Positions 7,599 to 15,983 of a stretch of 36,437 nucleotides of DNA are shown here, in pieces (the first letter of the stretch is position 1; every line of letters starts with the position of its first letter). Location: NCBI GenBank assembly GCA_900542505.1, contig UQNV01000021.1:1-36437 (forward strand), read 5' to 3'. Source of the stretch: an uncultured Alistipes sp. (GTDB lineage: Bacteria > Bacteroidota > Bacteroidia > Bacteroidales > Rikenellaceae). The notes below the pieces were generated by a model, which was not told the origin of the DNA, did no database searches, and saw nothing but the letters and a program-made list of their open reading frames with translations. The position numbers and the translations under genes were made by a program.

Positions 7599-8042
7599 AT
7601 GAAGATTCTGATACTCAACGGCCCCAACCTCAATCTGCAGGGGCGCCGCAACCTGGCGGTCTATGGTGCCGGGACGCTCGACGACCTGGCCGGGCGCCTC
7701 GCGGAGCGTTATCCCGACGTGGAATTCGTCCACTTCCAGTCCAACGTGGAGGGCGAGCTTATCGATGCGCTCCAGCGTGCCGCGCAGACGTGCGACGGCG
7801 TGGTGCTCAACGCCGGCGGCTATACCCATACGTCGGTGGCGCTGCGCGATGCCGTCGAAGCGATTCCGGTGCCGGTCGTCGAGGTCCACATCTCGTCGAT
7901 TCTCGCCCGCGAGGAGTTCCGCCACGTATCGCTTCTTGCCTCGGTCGTGGCGGGTTCCGTCATGGGCTTCGGGCTGGATTCCTACCTGCTGGGAGTCGAA
8001 GCGCTTCGGCTGCGGTCGGAGCGACAATCCGTGAACAATTAA
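7599..8042 (+). CDS. aroQ: 3-dehydroquinate dehydratase, type II
   Basis: Shikimate-pathway enzyme that dehydrates 3-dehydroquinate to 3-dehydroshikimate. The 147-residue protein shows the type II signatures: LNGPNLNLQGRR with the catalytic Tyr22 in the flexible loop (VYG), QSNVEGELID, LNAGGYTHTSVAL, and EVHISSILAREEFRHVS with catalytic His97. The start at 7599 is chosen because the family begins at this Ile/Leu-rich strand; upstream in-frame codons overlap the promoter region. It ends 14 bases before pyk. Confidence 0.96.
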   Translation: MKILILNGPNLNLQGRRNLAVYGAGTLDDLAGRLAERYPDVEFVHFQSNVEGELIDALQRAAQTCDGVVLNAGGYTHTSVALRDAVEAIPVPVVEVHISSILAREEFRHVSLLASVVAGSVMGFGLDSYLLGVEALRLRSERQSVNN

Positions 8043-8056
8043 ACGAAACGATATAC

Positions 8057-9532
8057 ATGTACAGAAAGAAGAAAACCAAGGTGGTTGCGACGATGTCGGA
8101 TTTCCGTTGCACCGAGCAGTTTGTCAAGGACCTCTACGACGCAGGTATGGACGTCGTGCGCATCAACTCGGCCCATGTGAGCGAGGAGAGCGCCACGCGT
8201 ATCGTCGAGACGGTACATCGGGTCAATCCCTCCATCCCCATCATGATTGATACGAAGGGCCCCGAAATCCGGGTGACGACCATCGCCGACGAGTACGGCA
8301 ACGGCATCCACTTCCAGGCGGGTGACGTGGTGAGCGTCCGCGGTTCGAAGGGTGAAGACCTCACCACGCGCAAGGTGGTCTACATGAACGTGCCGACCAT
8401 CGTGCGCGACATTCCGGTGGGTGCGCGGATGCTCATCGCCGACGGCGAGCTGGAAATCCGCGTCCTCGAGAAGAACGACGAGGAGCTCCGCTGCGAATTC
8501 ACGGTGGGCGGCTGCATGCGCTCGCGCAAGAGCGTCAACGTGCCGGGTGTCTCGATTGACCTCCCGTCGGTGACCGAGAAGGACCGCCGCTTCATCGAGT
8601 GGGCCGTGCGCAACGACGTCGACTTCATCGCCCATTCGTTCGTGCGCAGCGCCCGCGACGTGGCTGCCGTGCAGGAGATTCTCGATGCACACCACAGCCC
8701 CATCAAAATCATCTCGAAAATCGAGAATCAGGAGGGCCTGACCAACATCGACGAGATTATCGAGGCCTCGTACGGCATCATGGTCGCCCGCGGCGACCTG
8801 GGTGTCGAGCTTCCGGCCGAGGCGATTCCCAACACGCAGCGCCGCATCGTCGAGAAGTGTATCGCCGCCAAGCGTCCGGTGATTATCGCCACCCAGATGC
8901 TCTATTCGATGGTCAAGAACCCCCGCCCGACCCGTGCCGAGGTGAGCGACGTGGCGAGCGCCATCTACGAACGTGTCGATGCCGTGATGCTGAGCGACGA
9001 AACGGCCATGGGCGACTATCCCGTGCAGGCGGTCGAGACGATGTCGCGCGTGGCGCGCGAAATCGAGCGCGACGAGACGCACTTCGCGCCGATGATTGAC
9101 ATGGACATGGTCTCGGTCAACCACGAAATCACGGCGCAGCTGGCGCGTACGGTGGTGCGGGCCAGCACCAACCTGCCGGTGCGCTACGTGGTGCTCGACA
9201 CCAAAACGGGCCGTACGGGCCGTTACGTGGCGGCCTTCCGCGGCCGCAAGCCCGTCGTGGCGGTCTGCTATCAGCTCCATGCCCAGCGTATCCTGGGCCT
9301 GTCGTACGGCGTGGTGGCCATCCTGCGCAACCAGAAGGTCAACGACAAGTATCACTTCCTTCTCGACGCCATGGAGTTCATCGACCAGTATACGAAACTC
9401 GACGGCGAGGACCTGCTGGCCATCGTCGGCGGCAGTTTCGGACCCGACGGAGGAGCGTCGTATGTCGAGTTGGCCAACGTGCGCAACATCCGTCACCGCA
9501 ACGAGGAGATAGCTGCCGGCATGGTTCGCTGA
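8057..9532 (+). CDS. pyk: Pyruvate kinase
   Basis: Glycolytic enzyme that transfers phosphate from phosphoenolpyruvate to ADP. The 491 residues contain IMIDTKGPEIR, the Lys-containing IISKIENQEGLTNIDEI, GIMVARGDLGVE and the substrate-loop signature ATQMLYSM, followed by RAEVSDVASAIYERVDAVMLSDETAMG and the C-terminal allosteric-type domain. The start MYRKKKTKVVATM fits the family. The gene lies 14 bases after aroQ, a pairing of shikimate and central carbon genes likely transcribed together. Confidence 0.97.
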   Translation: MYRKKKTKVVATMSDFRCTEQFVKDLYDAGMDVVRINSAHVSEESATRIVETVHRVNPSIPIMIDTKGPEIRVTTIADEYGNGIHFQAGDVVSVRGSKGEDLTTRKVVYMNVPTIVRDIPVGARMLIADGELEIRVLEKNDEELRCEFTVGGCMRSRKSVNVPGVSIDLPSVTEKDRRFIEWAVRNDVDFIAHSFVRSARDVAAVQEILDAHHSPIKIISKIENQEGLTNIDEIIEASYGIMVARGDLGVELPAEAIPNTQRRIVEKCIAAKRPVIIATQMLYSMVKNPRPTRAEVSDVASAIYERVDAVMLSDETAMGDYPVQAVETMSRVAREIERDETHFAPMIDMDMVSVNHEITAQLARTVVRASTNLPVRYVVLDTKTGRTGRYVAAFRGRKPVVAVCYQLHAQRILGLSYGVVAILRNQKVNDKYHFLLDAMEFIDQYTKLDGEDLLAIVGGSFGPDGGASYVELANVRNIRHRNEEIAAGMVR

Positions 9533-9563
9533 GCCGAGCCCGAGTGAGTCACGGAGGATTGCG

Positions 9564-11012
9564 ATGGGCAGCGGTGAGTTGAAGGTCAAGGTCGCCCGCG
9601 GCGTGGCGTGGAGTATCGGCGAGAAGGTCGGTACGATGCTCCTCCAGATGGGGGTGAGCATCGTCGTGCTGCGCCTGCTCACGCGCGAGGATTTCGGCCT
9701 GGTCGCCATCCTCACGGTCTTCTCGACCTTTGCGCTGGTGGTCGTCGACAGCGGCTTCTCGCAGACGCTCGTCCGCCGCACGGCGCCCGGGCAGGAGGAC
9801 TTCAAGTCGGTCTTCCTCTTCAACGTGGCGGTGTCGGTGGTGCTCTACCTGCTGCTGGTTGCCGCCTCGCCGTTTGTGGCGCATTACTACGGCATGCCCG
9901 AGTTGACGGCCCTCGCGCCGGTCTTCTTCCTGCTGCTGCCGGTCAATGCACTCTGTGTCATCCAGCAGACGCTCTTCACGCGGCAGTTCCGCTTTGCACT
10001 GCTCTCGAAGGTGACCTTCGCCGCATCGCTGGTGAGCGGCGTGGCGGCCGTGGGGCTTGCGCTGGCCGGGTTCGGCGTGTGGAGCATCGTCGCGCAGCGT
10101 GTGCTGCAGATGGCCGTGCGCGCCCTGCTGCTGTGGTGGCTCAGCTCGTGGCGCCCGACGGGGGCCTGGAGCATCGCCTCGCTGCGCCGCATGGCGCCCT
10201 ACAGCTTCAGCCTGATGGCCACCGACCTCTTTGCGGCGCTCTATACGAAGATTCCGCAGCTGTTCATCGGCAAGCTCTATCCCGCCGCGACGCTGGGCAG
10301 CTACGACCAGGCCCAGAAGCTCAAGGACCTGCCCGTCACGTCGGCCATGCAGGCCGTGCAGGGGGTGATATTCCCCGCGCTGGCCAAAATCAAGCACGAT
10401 GCCGTGAAGTTTGCCGAGAGCTACCGCCAGATTGTGATGGTGGTGGCCTATGCGCTCTTCCCCGTCATGGCGGGCATGGCGGCCATCGCGCAGGACATGT
10501 TTGCCGTGCTGGTGGGCGAACAGTGGCTGCCGGCGGTGCCCTATTTCGAGGTGCTGTGTCTGGCGGGACTCTTCTGGCCCGTGGCGATGGTGGCCTACAA
10601 CGTGCTGAAGGTTAAGGCCGAGGGGCGTACCATCTTTTGGCTCGAGGTGGCCAAGAAGGCGGTGCTGACGGTGATATTCTTCGTGACCATCCCCCGCAGC
10701 GTGATGGCCGTCGTATGGGGTCTGGCGCTTTACGGGCTGCTCGAGATGCTCATCAACGTTGTGGCCTCGCTTCGTTTCACGGTCTTCTCCTTCGCCCGTT
10801 TCGTGCGGACGCTTCTGCCCGTGGCGGCCGTGACGGCCATCATGTTCCAGATGGTGCGGCTGACCGAGGTGTTTGGCCCCGAGAGCGACCTGCTGCGGCT
10901 GCTGCTCGAGGTCATTGTCGGTGCGGTGACCTATGTGGGGCTTTCGGCCCTCTTCCGCCTCGAGGCGTTCGGTGAGGTGGTTGGCCTGGTGAAGAAGCAG
11001 TTGCGACGGTAG
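9564..11012 (+). CDS. Polysaccharide/lipopolysaccharide flippase, Wzx/WzxC-like
   Basis: Predicted inner-membrane exporter of undecaprenyl-linked saccharide. The 482-residue protein has about 12-14 hydrophobic helices and an N-terminal segment typical of the MOP-superfamily Polysacc_synt_3 group: KVARGVAWSIGEKVGTMLLQ, RLLTREDFGLVAI and DSGFSQTLVRR, then QQTLFTRQFRF. Its substrate cannot be read from sequence, and no glycosyltransferases flank it. It lies 31 bases after pyk and is followed by a strong terminator. Confidence 0.9.
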   Translation: MGSGELKVKVARGVAWSIGEKVGTMLLQMGVSIVVLRLLTREDFGLVAILTVFSTFALVVVDSGFSQTLVRRTAPGQEDFKSVFLFNVAVSVVLYLLLVAASPFVAHYYGMPELTALAPVFFLLLPVNALCVIQQTLFTRQFRFALLSKVTFAASLVSGVAAVGLALAGFGVWSIVAQRVLQMAVRALLLWWLSSWRPTGAWSIASLRRMAPYSFSLMATDLFAALYTKIPQLFIGKLYPAATLGSYDQAQKLKDLPVTSAMQAVQGVIFPALAKIKHDAVKFAESYRQIVMVVAYALFPVMAGMAAIAQDMFAVLVGEQWLPAVPYFEVLCLAGLFWPVAMVAYNVLKVKAEGRTIFWLEVAKKAVLTVIFFVTIPRSVMAVVWGLALYGLLEMLINVVASLRFTVFSFARFVRTLLPVAAVTAIMFQMVRLTEVFGPESDLLRLLLEVIVGAVTYVGLSALFRLEAFGEVVGLVKKQLRR

Positions 11013-11036
11013 CCGTATCGCGGAATGGATAAAGCA

Positions 11037-11071
11037 AGCGGGCGTCCCTTTTGGGACGCCCGCTCTGTTTT
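11037..11071 (+). terminator. Terminator after the flippase gene
   Basis: A perfect 12-bp GC-rich stem (11037-11048 with 11053-11064) closes a TTTT loop and is followed by CTGTTTT. It sits between convergent flippase and buk genes and may serve both directions, though the T-run favours the plus strand. Confidence 0.93.
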
Positions 11072-11107
11072 GCGTTTGTGGCTGCGGCATTTTCCGGCCG
11101 CCCGGAC

Positions 11108-12175
11108 TCAGGCGTAGAGCCTCGGCGTGCAGATGCCGCGCAGGACAGCCAGCGCATTGCTCATGAGCGCCTCCAGTTCGTTTTCGCCCGGGTAGACCGT
11201 AACGGGAGCGATGAACGAGCAGCGCTCGCGGATGGCATCCGTCACGGGTGGGTTGTAGGCGATGCCGCCCGTGAGGATGATGCCGTCGACCTGACCGGCC
11301 AGCACGGCCGCCTTGGCGCCGATTTCCTTCGAAATCGTATAGCACATCGCCTCGATGAAGCGCGTCGCCTGCTCGTCTCCGGAGCGCATCCGCTCCATGA
11401 CCGACATGACCGAGTTGGTGCCCAGGTGGGCCACCATGCCTCCCTTGCCGGCCAGCAGCCGCTCAATCTCCTGGCGCGTGTAGCGGCCCGAGCAGCAGAG
11501 GTCGGCCAGTCCTGCCGCAGGCAGCGTGCCCGAACGCTCGGGAGCGATGGGACCGTCGCCGTCGAGGGCGTTGTTGGTGTCGACCATGCGGCCCCGCTTG
11601 TGGGCCGTCACCGAGATGCCGCCGCCCAGATGCGCCACGATGAAGTTGTGCTCCTCGTAGACCAACCCTTCGCGCTCGCAGTGGAGCCGGACGGTCGCCT
11701 TCTGGTTGAGTGCGTGGAGAATCGAACGCCGCGGGCATTCGGGCAGTCCGCTCATGCGGGCCACGTCGTCCATCTCGTCGACCACGACCGGGTCGGCGAT
11801 GTAGGCCTTTACGCCGGCCATGGCGGCGATTTCGGCCGCGAGCAGACCTCCGAGATTCGAGGCGTGCTCCTTCGTGGCGTTGCGCAGGTCGTGACGCAGG
11901 GCGTCGTTGACCTCGTAGACTCCGGCCGGAATGGGCTTCACGAGCCCGCCGCGGCCGATGACCACCGTCAGTTCGCGGATATCGAAGTTGTTTTCGCGCA
12001 GTGCCGAGAGGATAATCTCACGGCGCCAGTCGAGTTGCGAGATGATGTTGTCGAAGCGGGCAATCTCCTCGGCCGTATGGCGGAGCGTCAGTTCGAGCAG
12101 CGGACGTTCGTCGTCGAAAAGGGCGACCTTGGTGGAGGTCGAGCCCGGGTTGATGGCTAAAATCTTGGAACCCAT
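11108..12175 (-). CDS. buk: Butyrate kinase (acyl kinase, Buk family)
   Basis: Cytosolic kinase of the acetate/butyrate kinase family that turns an acyl phosphate and ADP into the acid and ATP. The 355-residue protein begins ILAINPGSTSTKVALF, contains VAHLGGGISVTAHKRGRMVDTNNALDGDGP, which distinguishes Buk from AckA, and has GGIAYN near the C-terminus. It lies 45 bases after ptb, so the pair converts butyryl-CoA (or branched-chain acyl-CoA) to acid with ATP formation. The natural acid could be butyrate, isobutyrate or isovalerate; sequence alone does not decide. Confidence 0.94.
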   Translation of the reverse strand: MGSKILAINPGSTSTKVALFDDERPLLELTLRHTAEEIARFDNIISQLDWRREIILSALRENNFDIRELTVVIGRGGLVKPIPAGVYEVNDALRHDLRNATKEHASNLGGLLAAEIAAMAGVKAYIADPVVVDEMDDVARMSGLPECPRRSILHALNQKATVRLHCEREGLVYEEHNFIVAHLGGGISVTAHKRGRMVDTNNALDGDGPIAPERSGTLPAAGLADLCCSGRYTRQEIERLLAGKGGMVAHLGTNSVMSVMERMRSGDEQATRFIEAMCYTISKEIGAKAAVLAGQVDGIILTGGIAYNPPVTDAIRERCSFIAPVTVYPGENELEALMSNALAVLRGICTPRLYA

Positions 12176-12220
12176 AAAGGTAGTTTCAGGTTGGTTTTGG
12201 TTCGTCGGTGGGGTTCCCGA

Positions 12221-13126
12221 TTATTTGGCAGCCAGACAGGCCAGTGCAATCGAATAGAGCTTGGTGAGGCTCGTGTCGCCGCGCGAGGTCAGCACGCAGG
12301 GGACCTTCGTACCCATCACCATGGCTGCCAGTTCGCCGCCGCAGAGGTGCGATGCGCACTTGAAGAAGACGTTGGCCGACTCCAGGTTGGGGAAGAGCAG
12401 GCAGTCCGGGTCGCCGGCCACGGCCGAACCCTTGACCTTCTTGTGCTCGGCCACCTCCTTGTAGAGAGCCACGTCGAGCGACAGCGGGCCGTCGATGATG
12501 ACGTTGCCCAGCTGGCCGCGGTCACCCATCTTGGCCAGCAGTGCGCCTTCGGTCGACGAGATGACGTTGGGCAGCAGCTGCTCCGAGGGGGCGATGCAGG
12601 CAATCTTGGGCGTGGTGATGCCCAGCAGGTTGGCCGTCGAGGAGAGGTATCCGATTTGCTTCATCTTCTGCTTGAAGTCGGGCAGCGGAATCACCGCCAC
12701 GTCCGAAATGACGAGCAGCTTGTGGTAGCTCTTCATCTCGACAATCGAGACATGGCTCAGCACGCCCTTGGGCGGGAAGAGTCCGGCCTCCTTGTTCAGA
12801 ATGCCGCGCATGTACTTGTCGGTCGACACGAGACCCTTCATCAGCACGTCGGCGTTGCCCGCAACGACCGCCGCAACGGCCTGCTGCACGCACTTCACGT
12901 CGTTGGGCTCGTTGACGATGTTGAATGCCTGGATATCGATGCCGTTATCGCGGCATACCTGTTCGATGACCTCCTTGTCGCCGTAGAGCGTGGGCTCCAC
13001 GAGTCCCTCCTTGTAGGCGTTGTAAACCGCTTCGAGCGTGTGCGAATCCTGCCCGTAGGCCACAGCAAGCCGTTTTCTGCCCTTCTTTCTCGCCTCTTCG
13101 ACGATTTCAGTGAGATGTTTAATCAT
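12221..13126 (-). CDS. ptb: Phosphate butyryltransferase (Pta/Ptb family)
   Basis: Transfers the acyl group from acyl-CoA to phosphate, giving the substrate of the adjacent butyrate kinase. The 301-residue, single-domain form matches Ptb rather than the longer phosphotransacetylases. Visible family segments include AVAYGQDSHTLEAV near the N-terminus, DVLMKGLVSTDKYMRGIL and PKIACIAPSEQLLP in the middle, and VMGTKVPCVLTSRGD near the end. It lies between ackA upstream (144-base gap) and buk downstream, all on the minus strand. Confidence 0.92.
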   Translation of the reverse strand: MIKHLTEIVEEARKKGRKRLAVAYGQDSHTLEAVYNAYKEGLVEPTLYGDKEVIEQVCRDNGIDIQAFNIVNEPNDVKCVQQAVAAVVAGNADVLMKGLVSTDKYMRGILNKEAGLFPPKGVLSHVSIVEMKSYHKLLVISDVAVIPLPDFKQKMKQIGYLSSTANLLGITTPKIACIAPSEQLLPNVISSTEGALLAKMGDRGQLGNVIIDGPLSLDVALYKEVAEHKKVKGSAVAGDPDCLLFPNLESANVFFKCASHLCGGELAAMVMGTKVPCVLTSRGDTSLTKLYSIALACLAAK

Positions 13127-13270
13127 AACGTTTTATGAATATGTTTTTTTTGTGAAATGTTGATGTGGTTGCTCCTTTTGGCGGACGGCTCCTGCCGGCT
13201 GCGGCACCTCCCGTTCGGGGAGGGCGCCGCCTGCCGGCGGTGTGGGGCCCAGTCCTGATGCGGCCGTCTG

Positions 13271-14473
13271 TCAGCGGACCAGTTCGTAGGTGTCCGATGC
13301 GATGACCAGCTCCTCGTTGGTGGCAATCATCGCCACCTTCACACGCGAGTCGGGCGTCGAGAGGATTTTGTCCACGCCGCGGGCGCCGCGGTTGGCCTCG
13401 CAGTCGAACTTCACGCCCATGAACTCGAGTCCCGAAGCGACCGATTCGCGCATCTCCGAGGAGTTCTCGCCCACGCCGCCCGTGAAGACGATGAGGTCGA
13501 CTCCGCCCATTTCGGCGGCATACTCGCCGACGAACTTCTTGATGCGGCGGTAGTGCATGTCGCGGGCGATGATGGCGCGCTCGTCGCCGCGGTCGTAGGC
13601 GTCGTCGATGTCGCGCATGTCGCTCGAGATGTCGGTCAGGCCCATCACGCCCGACTTCTTGTTCATCATCTCGTCGAGCTGGGCGTAGCTCATCCCCTCC
13701 TTCTGGCCGATGAAGGTGATGGCCGACGGGTCAACGTTGCCGCAGCGCGTACCCATCACCAGTCCGTCGACCGGCGAGAAGCCCATCGACGTGTCGAACG
13801 ACTTGCCGTCGAGGATGGCCGTCACCGAGGCGCCGTTGCCGATGTGGCAGGTGATGATTTTCGAGTGCTCGAAGTCCAGGCCGGCCAGTTCGGCACCCAC
13901 CTTGGCCACATACTTGTGGCTTGTTCCGTGGAAGCCGTACTTGCGGACGCGGTACTTGTCGTAGTAGAGGTGGGGCAGTGCATAGAGGTAGTTCACCGCC
14001 GGGATGGTCTGGTGGAACGAGGTGTCGAAGACGGCCACCTGGGGCGTGCCGGGGAGCACCTTCTCGATGGAGAGGATGCCTTCGAGGTTGGCGGGGTTGT
14101 GCAGCGGGGCGATTTCGAAGAGCTGGCGGATTTTCTCCTTCACCTCGTCATTGACCAGGCAGCTCGCGGCGAAGAACTCGCCGCCGTGGGCCACGCGGTG
14201 GCCGACGGCCTTCACCTCGTCGAGCGAGGCGATGACGCCGTGTGCGGGGTCGGTCAGTGCATCGAGCACCAGACGGATGCCGGTCGTGTGGTCGGGAATG
14301 GGCTGCTGCAGCTCGAATTTGTCCTTGCCGACGGGCTTGTGGACCAGGTCGCCTTCTGCAAGGCCGATACGTTCGACGATGCCTTTCGCGAGCAGTTTGC
14401 TCGACGCGGACTCCATGTCGATGACCTGATACTTAATCGACGAGGAACCGCAGTTCAATACCAAGATTACCAT
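13271..14473 (-). CDS. ackA: Acetate kinase
   Basis: Converts acetyl phosphate and ADP to acetate and ATP. The 400-residue protein has the signature MVILVLNCGSSSIKYQVID at the start, AVFDTSFHQTIP, GFHGTSHKYV, the phosphate-binding CHIGNGASVTAI, GFSPVDGLVMGTRCG and FTGGVGENSSEMR. It is the first of three genes on the minus strand, followed by ptb and buk. A pta gene is not in the window; the neighbouring Ptb could supply acyl phosphates but is not expected to replace Pta fully. A candidate promoter lies far upstream. Confidence 0.97.
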   Translation of the reverse strand: MVILVLNCGSSSIKYQVIDMESASSKLLAKGIVERIGLAEGDLVHKPVGKDKFELQQPIPDHTTGIRLVLDALTDPAHGVIASLDEVKAVGHRVAHGGEFFAASCLVNDEVKEKIRQLFEIAPLHNPANLEGILSIEKVLPGTPQVAVFDTSFHQTIPAVNYLYALPHLYYDKYRVRKYGFHGTSHKYVAKVGAELAGLDFEHSKIITCHIGNGASVTAILDGKSFDTSMGFSPVDGLVMGTRCGNVDPSAITFIGQKEGMSYAQLDEMMNKKSGVMGLTDISSDMRDIDDAYDRGDERAIIARDMHYRRIKKFVGEYAAEMGGVDLIVFTGGVGENSSEMRESVASGLEFMGVKFDCEANRGARGVDKILSTPDSRVKVAMIATNEELVIASDTYELVR

Positions 14474-14711
14474 ATTGTTGTTTGTTTTTCAGTAATTTCC
14501 GTTCCGAGGTCCGTTTCGTGGCTCCCGTCCGGCGCATGGCGGCCGCGGCATTGCCGGCAGCGGATTCCGGCTCGGTCGCGTGCACTCCTGTCGGTTCCGT
14601 ACGCACCGGCGGCGGTCCGGGCTGCCGGCCGGGAGCTTTCGGCGCGCGTTCCGAAGGAACGGGCGGATTTCACGAATCTCAAATAAAAATAGGAATTCTT
14701 TTTAATTTATG

Positions 14712-14719
14712 CAAATTTA
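14712..14719 (-). promoter_or_regulatory. Candidate -7 element for ackA
   Basis: The minus strand reads TAAATTTG, an exact TAnnTTTG match in an AT-rich island. It implies a 5' leader of about 230 bases before ackA, unusually long, so a closer promoter may have been missed. Confidence 0.45.
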
Positions 14720-14934
14720 AGGAAAAAATGCTTGCGGATTGTTATCGGAAATGCCGTTTTTTATATTTTTTTGTCTCAACGGCTGTTTTGGCTGTTTTTT
14801 TTGGCGGGTGAGCGGTGTGATGCCCCTTTGCGGCGGGTGTCGGAGCGGCTGTCTGGGCGTCCGGACGCAGGGGCAAACGTCGGTCGGGATGCGGTGCGGG
14901 ATAAGGCGCCGATGGGGGGGGCGGCGGAGGCGTT

Positions 14935-14958
14935 AAGTGGGGTGTGAAGTGGGGTGTG
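14935..14958. repeat. 12-bp direct repeat, two copies
   Basis: AAGTGGGGTGTG occurs twice in direct succession, followed by a related AAGAGGGGATGT. It lies in the intergenic region between the response regulator and ackA. Function is unknown. Confidence 0.7.
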
Positions 14959-15133
14959 AAGAGGGGATGTTCGGCCGGGTTGCTGCCGGGTTCGGACGGC
15001 CGATGCGCTGCGTCGGAGCGAGCGGTCCCTTCGGCATGTCGAAACGTTCCGGAGCGTCGGAGCCCGGGGTGCTGCATGTCGAGATGCCGGTATGTCTGGA
15101 TGCGGGGGTGCCGGGGTGGAGCGTGTCGGTGCG

Positions 15134-15799
15134 TCAGGGCTCGAACTTGTAGCCCACGCCCTTGACGGTGACGATATGGTCGTCGCCGATTTTCTGGCGC
15201 AGCTTGCGGATGTGCACGTCGATGGTGCGGTCGCCCACGACCACCTCGCTGCCCCAGATGCTGGTGTAAATCTCCTCGCGCGAGAAGAGCTTTCCGGGCG
15301 AGGAGCTGAGCAGGTCGAGCAGTGCGAACTCCTTGCGCGGCAGGGTGATTTCGCGTCCGTCGCACCGGACCGAATAGCGGTCTCGGTCGACCGTGATACC
15401 GCTTCCGGAGGGGCGTTCTCCGCCCGCTCCCACCCGCTTGAGCAGCGCCTGTACACGGCTGACAAGCAGCTTCATGGGGATGGGTTTGGCCAGATAGTCG
15501 TCGGCTCCGGCGTCGAACCCCCGGAGTTGCTCCTCCTCCTCGCCCAGCGCCGAGAGGAAGACCACCATCGTATCCTTCAGCTCGGGTTCCCGGCGGATGG
15601 CGCGGCAGGTCTCGGCTCCGTCCATGACGGGCATCATCCGGTCGAGCAGAATCAGGTGGGGGCGGTATTGGCGGGCCAGAAGGAGCGCCTCGGCACCGTT
15701 TTCGGCCTTGAATACTTCGTATCCTTCGCGCTGGAGGTTGTAGCTGATGAATTCGAGGATGTCTGTTTCGTCGTCGGCAATCAGGATGCGGTATTTCAT
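15134..15799 (-). CDS. OmpR/PhoB-family response regulator
   Basis: Two-component DNA-binding regulator of 221 residues. The receiver domain (about 1-120) has the acidic pair ADDE, the phospho-accepting Asp in LILLDRMMPVMDG, Ser in VVFLSA and Lys in DYLAKPI. The winged-helix domain (about 135-221) has LLDLLSSSPGKLFSREEIYTSIWG, VGDRTIDVHIRKLRQKIGD and the final VKGVGYKFEP. The start MKYRILIADDE is chosen at the first receiver strand. No histidine kinase lies beside it, so its partner must be elsewhere. It is divergent from the DUF349 gene. Confidence 0.93.
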   Translation of the reverse strand: MKYRILIADDETDILEFISYNLQREGYEVFKAENGAEALLLARQYRPHLILLDRMMPVMDGAETCRAIRREPELKDTMVVFLSALGEEEEQLRGFDAGADDYLAKPIPMKLLVSRVQALLKRVGAGGERPSGSGITVDRDRYSVRCDGREITLPRKEFALLDLLSSSPGKLFSREEIYTSIWGSEVVVGDRTIDVHIRKLRQKIGDDHIVTVKGVGYKFEP

Positions 15800-15927
15800 G
15801 GTCTCGGAGTTTCGTTGGACGGTCCGGGCAGGTGCTGTCCCGGTGCGGCGCAGGGGCGGCCCGGCTATTCTTCTGCGAAGATACGAATTTTTCCGGGGAA
15901 AACCTTCGGCGGCACGGGAAAAATGGT

Positions 15928-15935
15928 TATCTTTG
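15928..15935 (+). promoter_or_regulatory. -7 element of the DUF349 gene
   Basis: TATCTTTG matches TAnnTTTG exactly, 48 bases before the start at 15984. On the other strand TATCTTCG (15876-15883), one mismatch from consensus, could serve the divergent response regulator. Confidence 0.6.
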
Positions 15936-15983
15936 CATGATTCATATTTTTTCCATTGCGGAACCTTAAAACGCTTGATAGAA

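Larger units (their letters stand above)
14474..15133. other. 660-base intergenic region upstream of ackA
   Basis: No gene is supported here. The ackA-proximal half includes an AT-rich stretch (about 14685-14810) holding a minus-strand -7 element. The distal half is GC-rich with a 12-bp direct repeat. It separates two minus-strand genes, the response regulator and ackA, and no clear terminator was recognised after the regulator. Confidence 0.6.

Noticed and set aside
13127..13270. Terminator between ackA and ptb
   Set aside because: A small stem (CCTCCC/GGGAGG near 13208-13224) and GC-rich repeats exist, but no T-run follows on the minus strand, so read-through into ptb is more likely.
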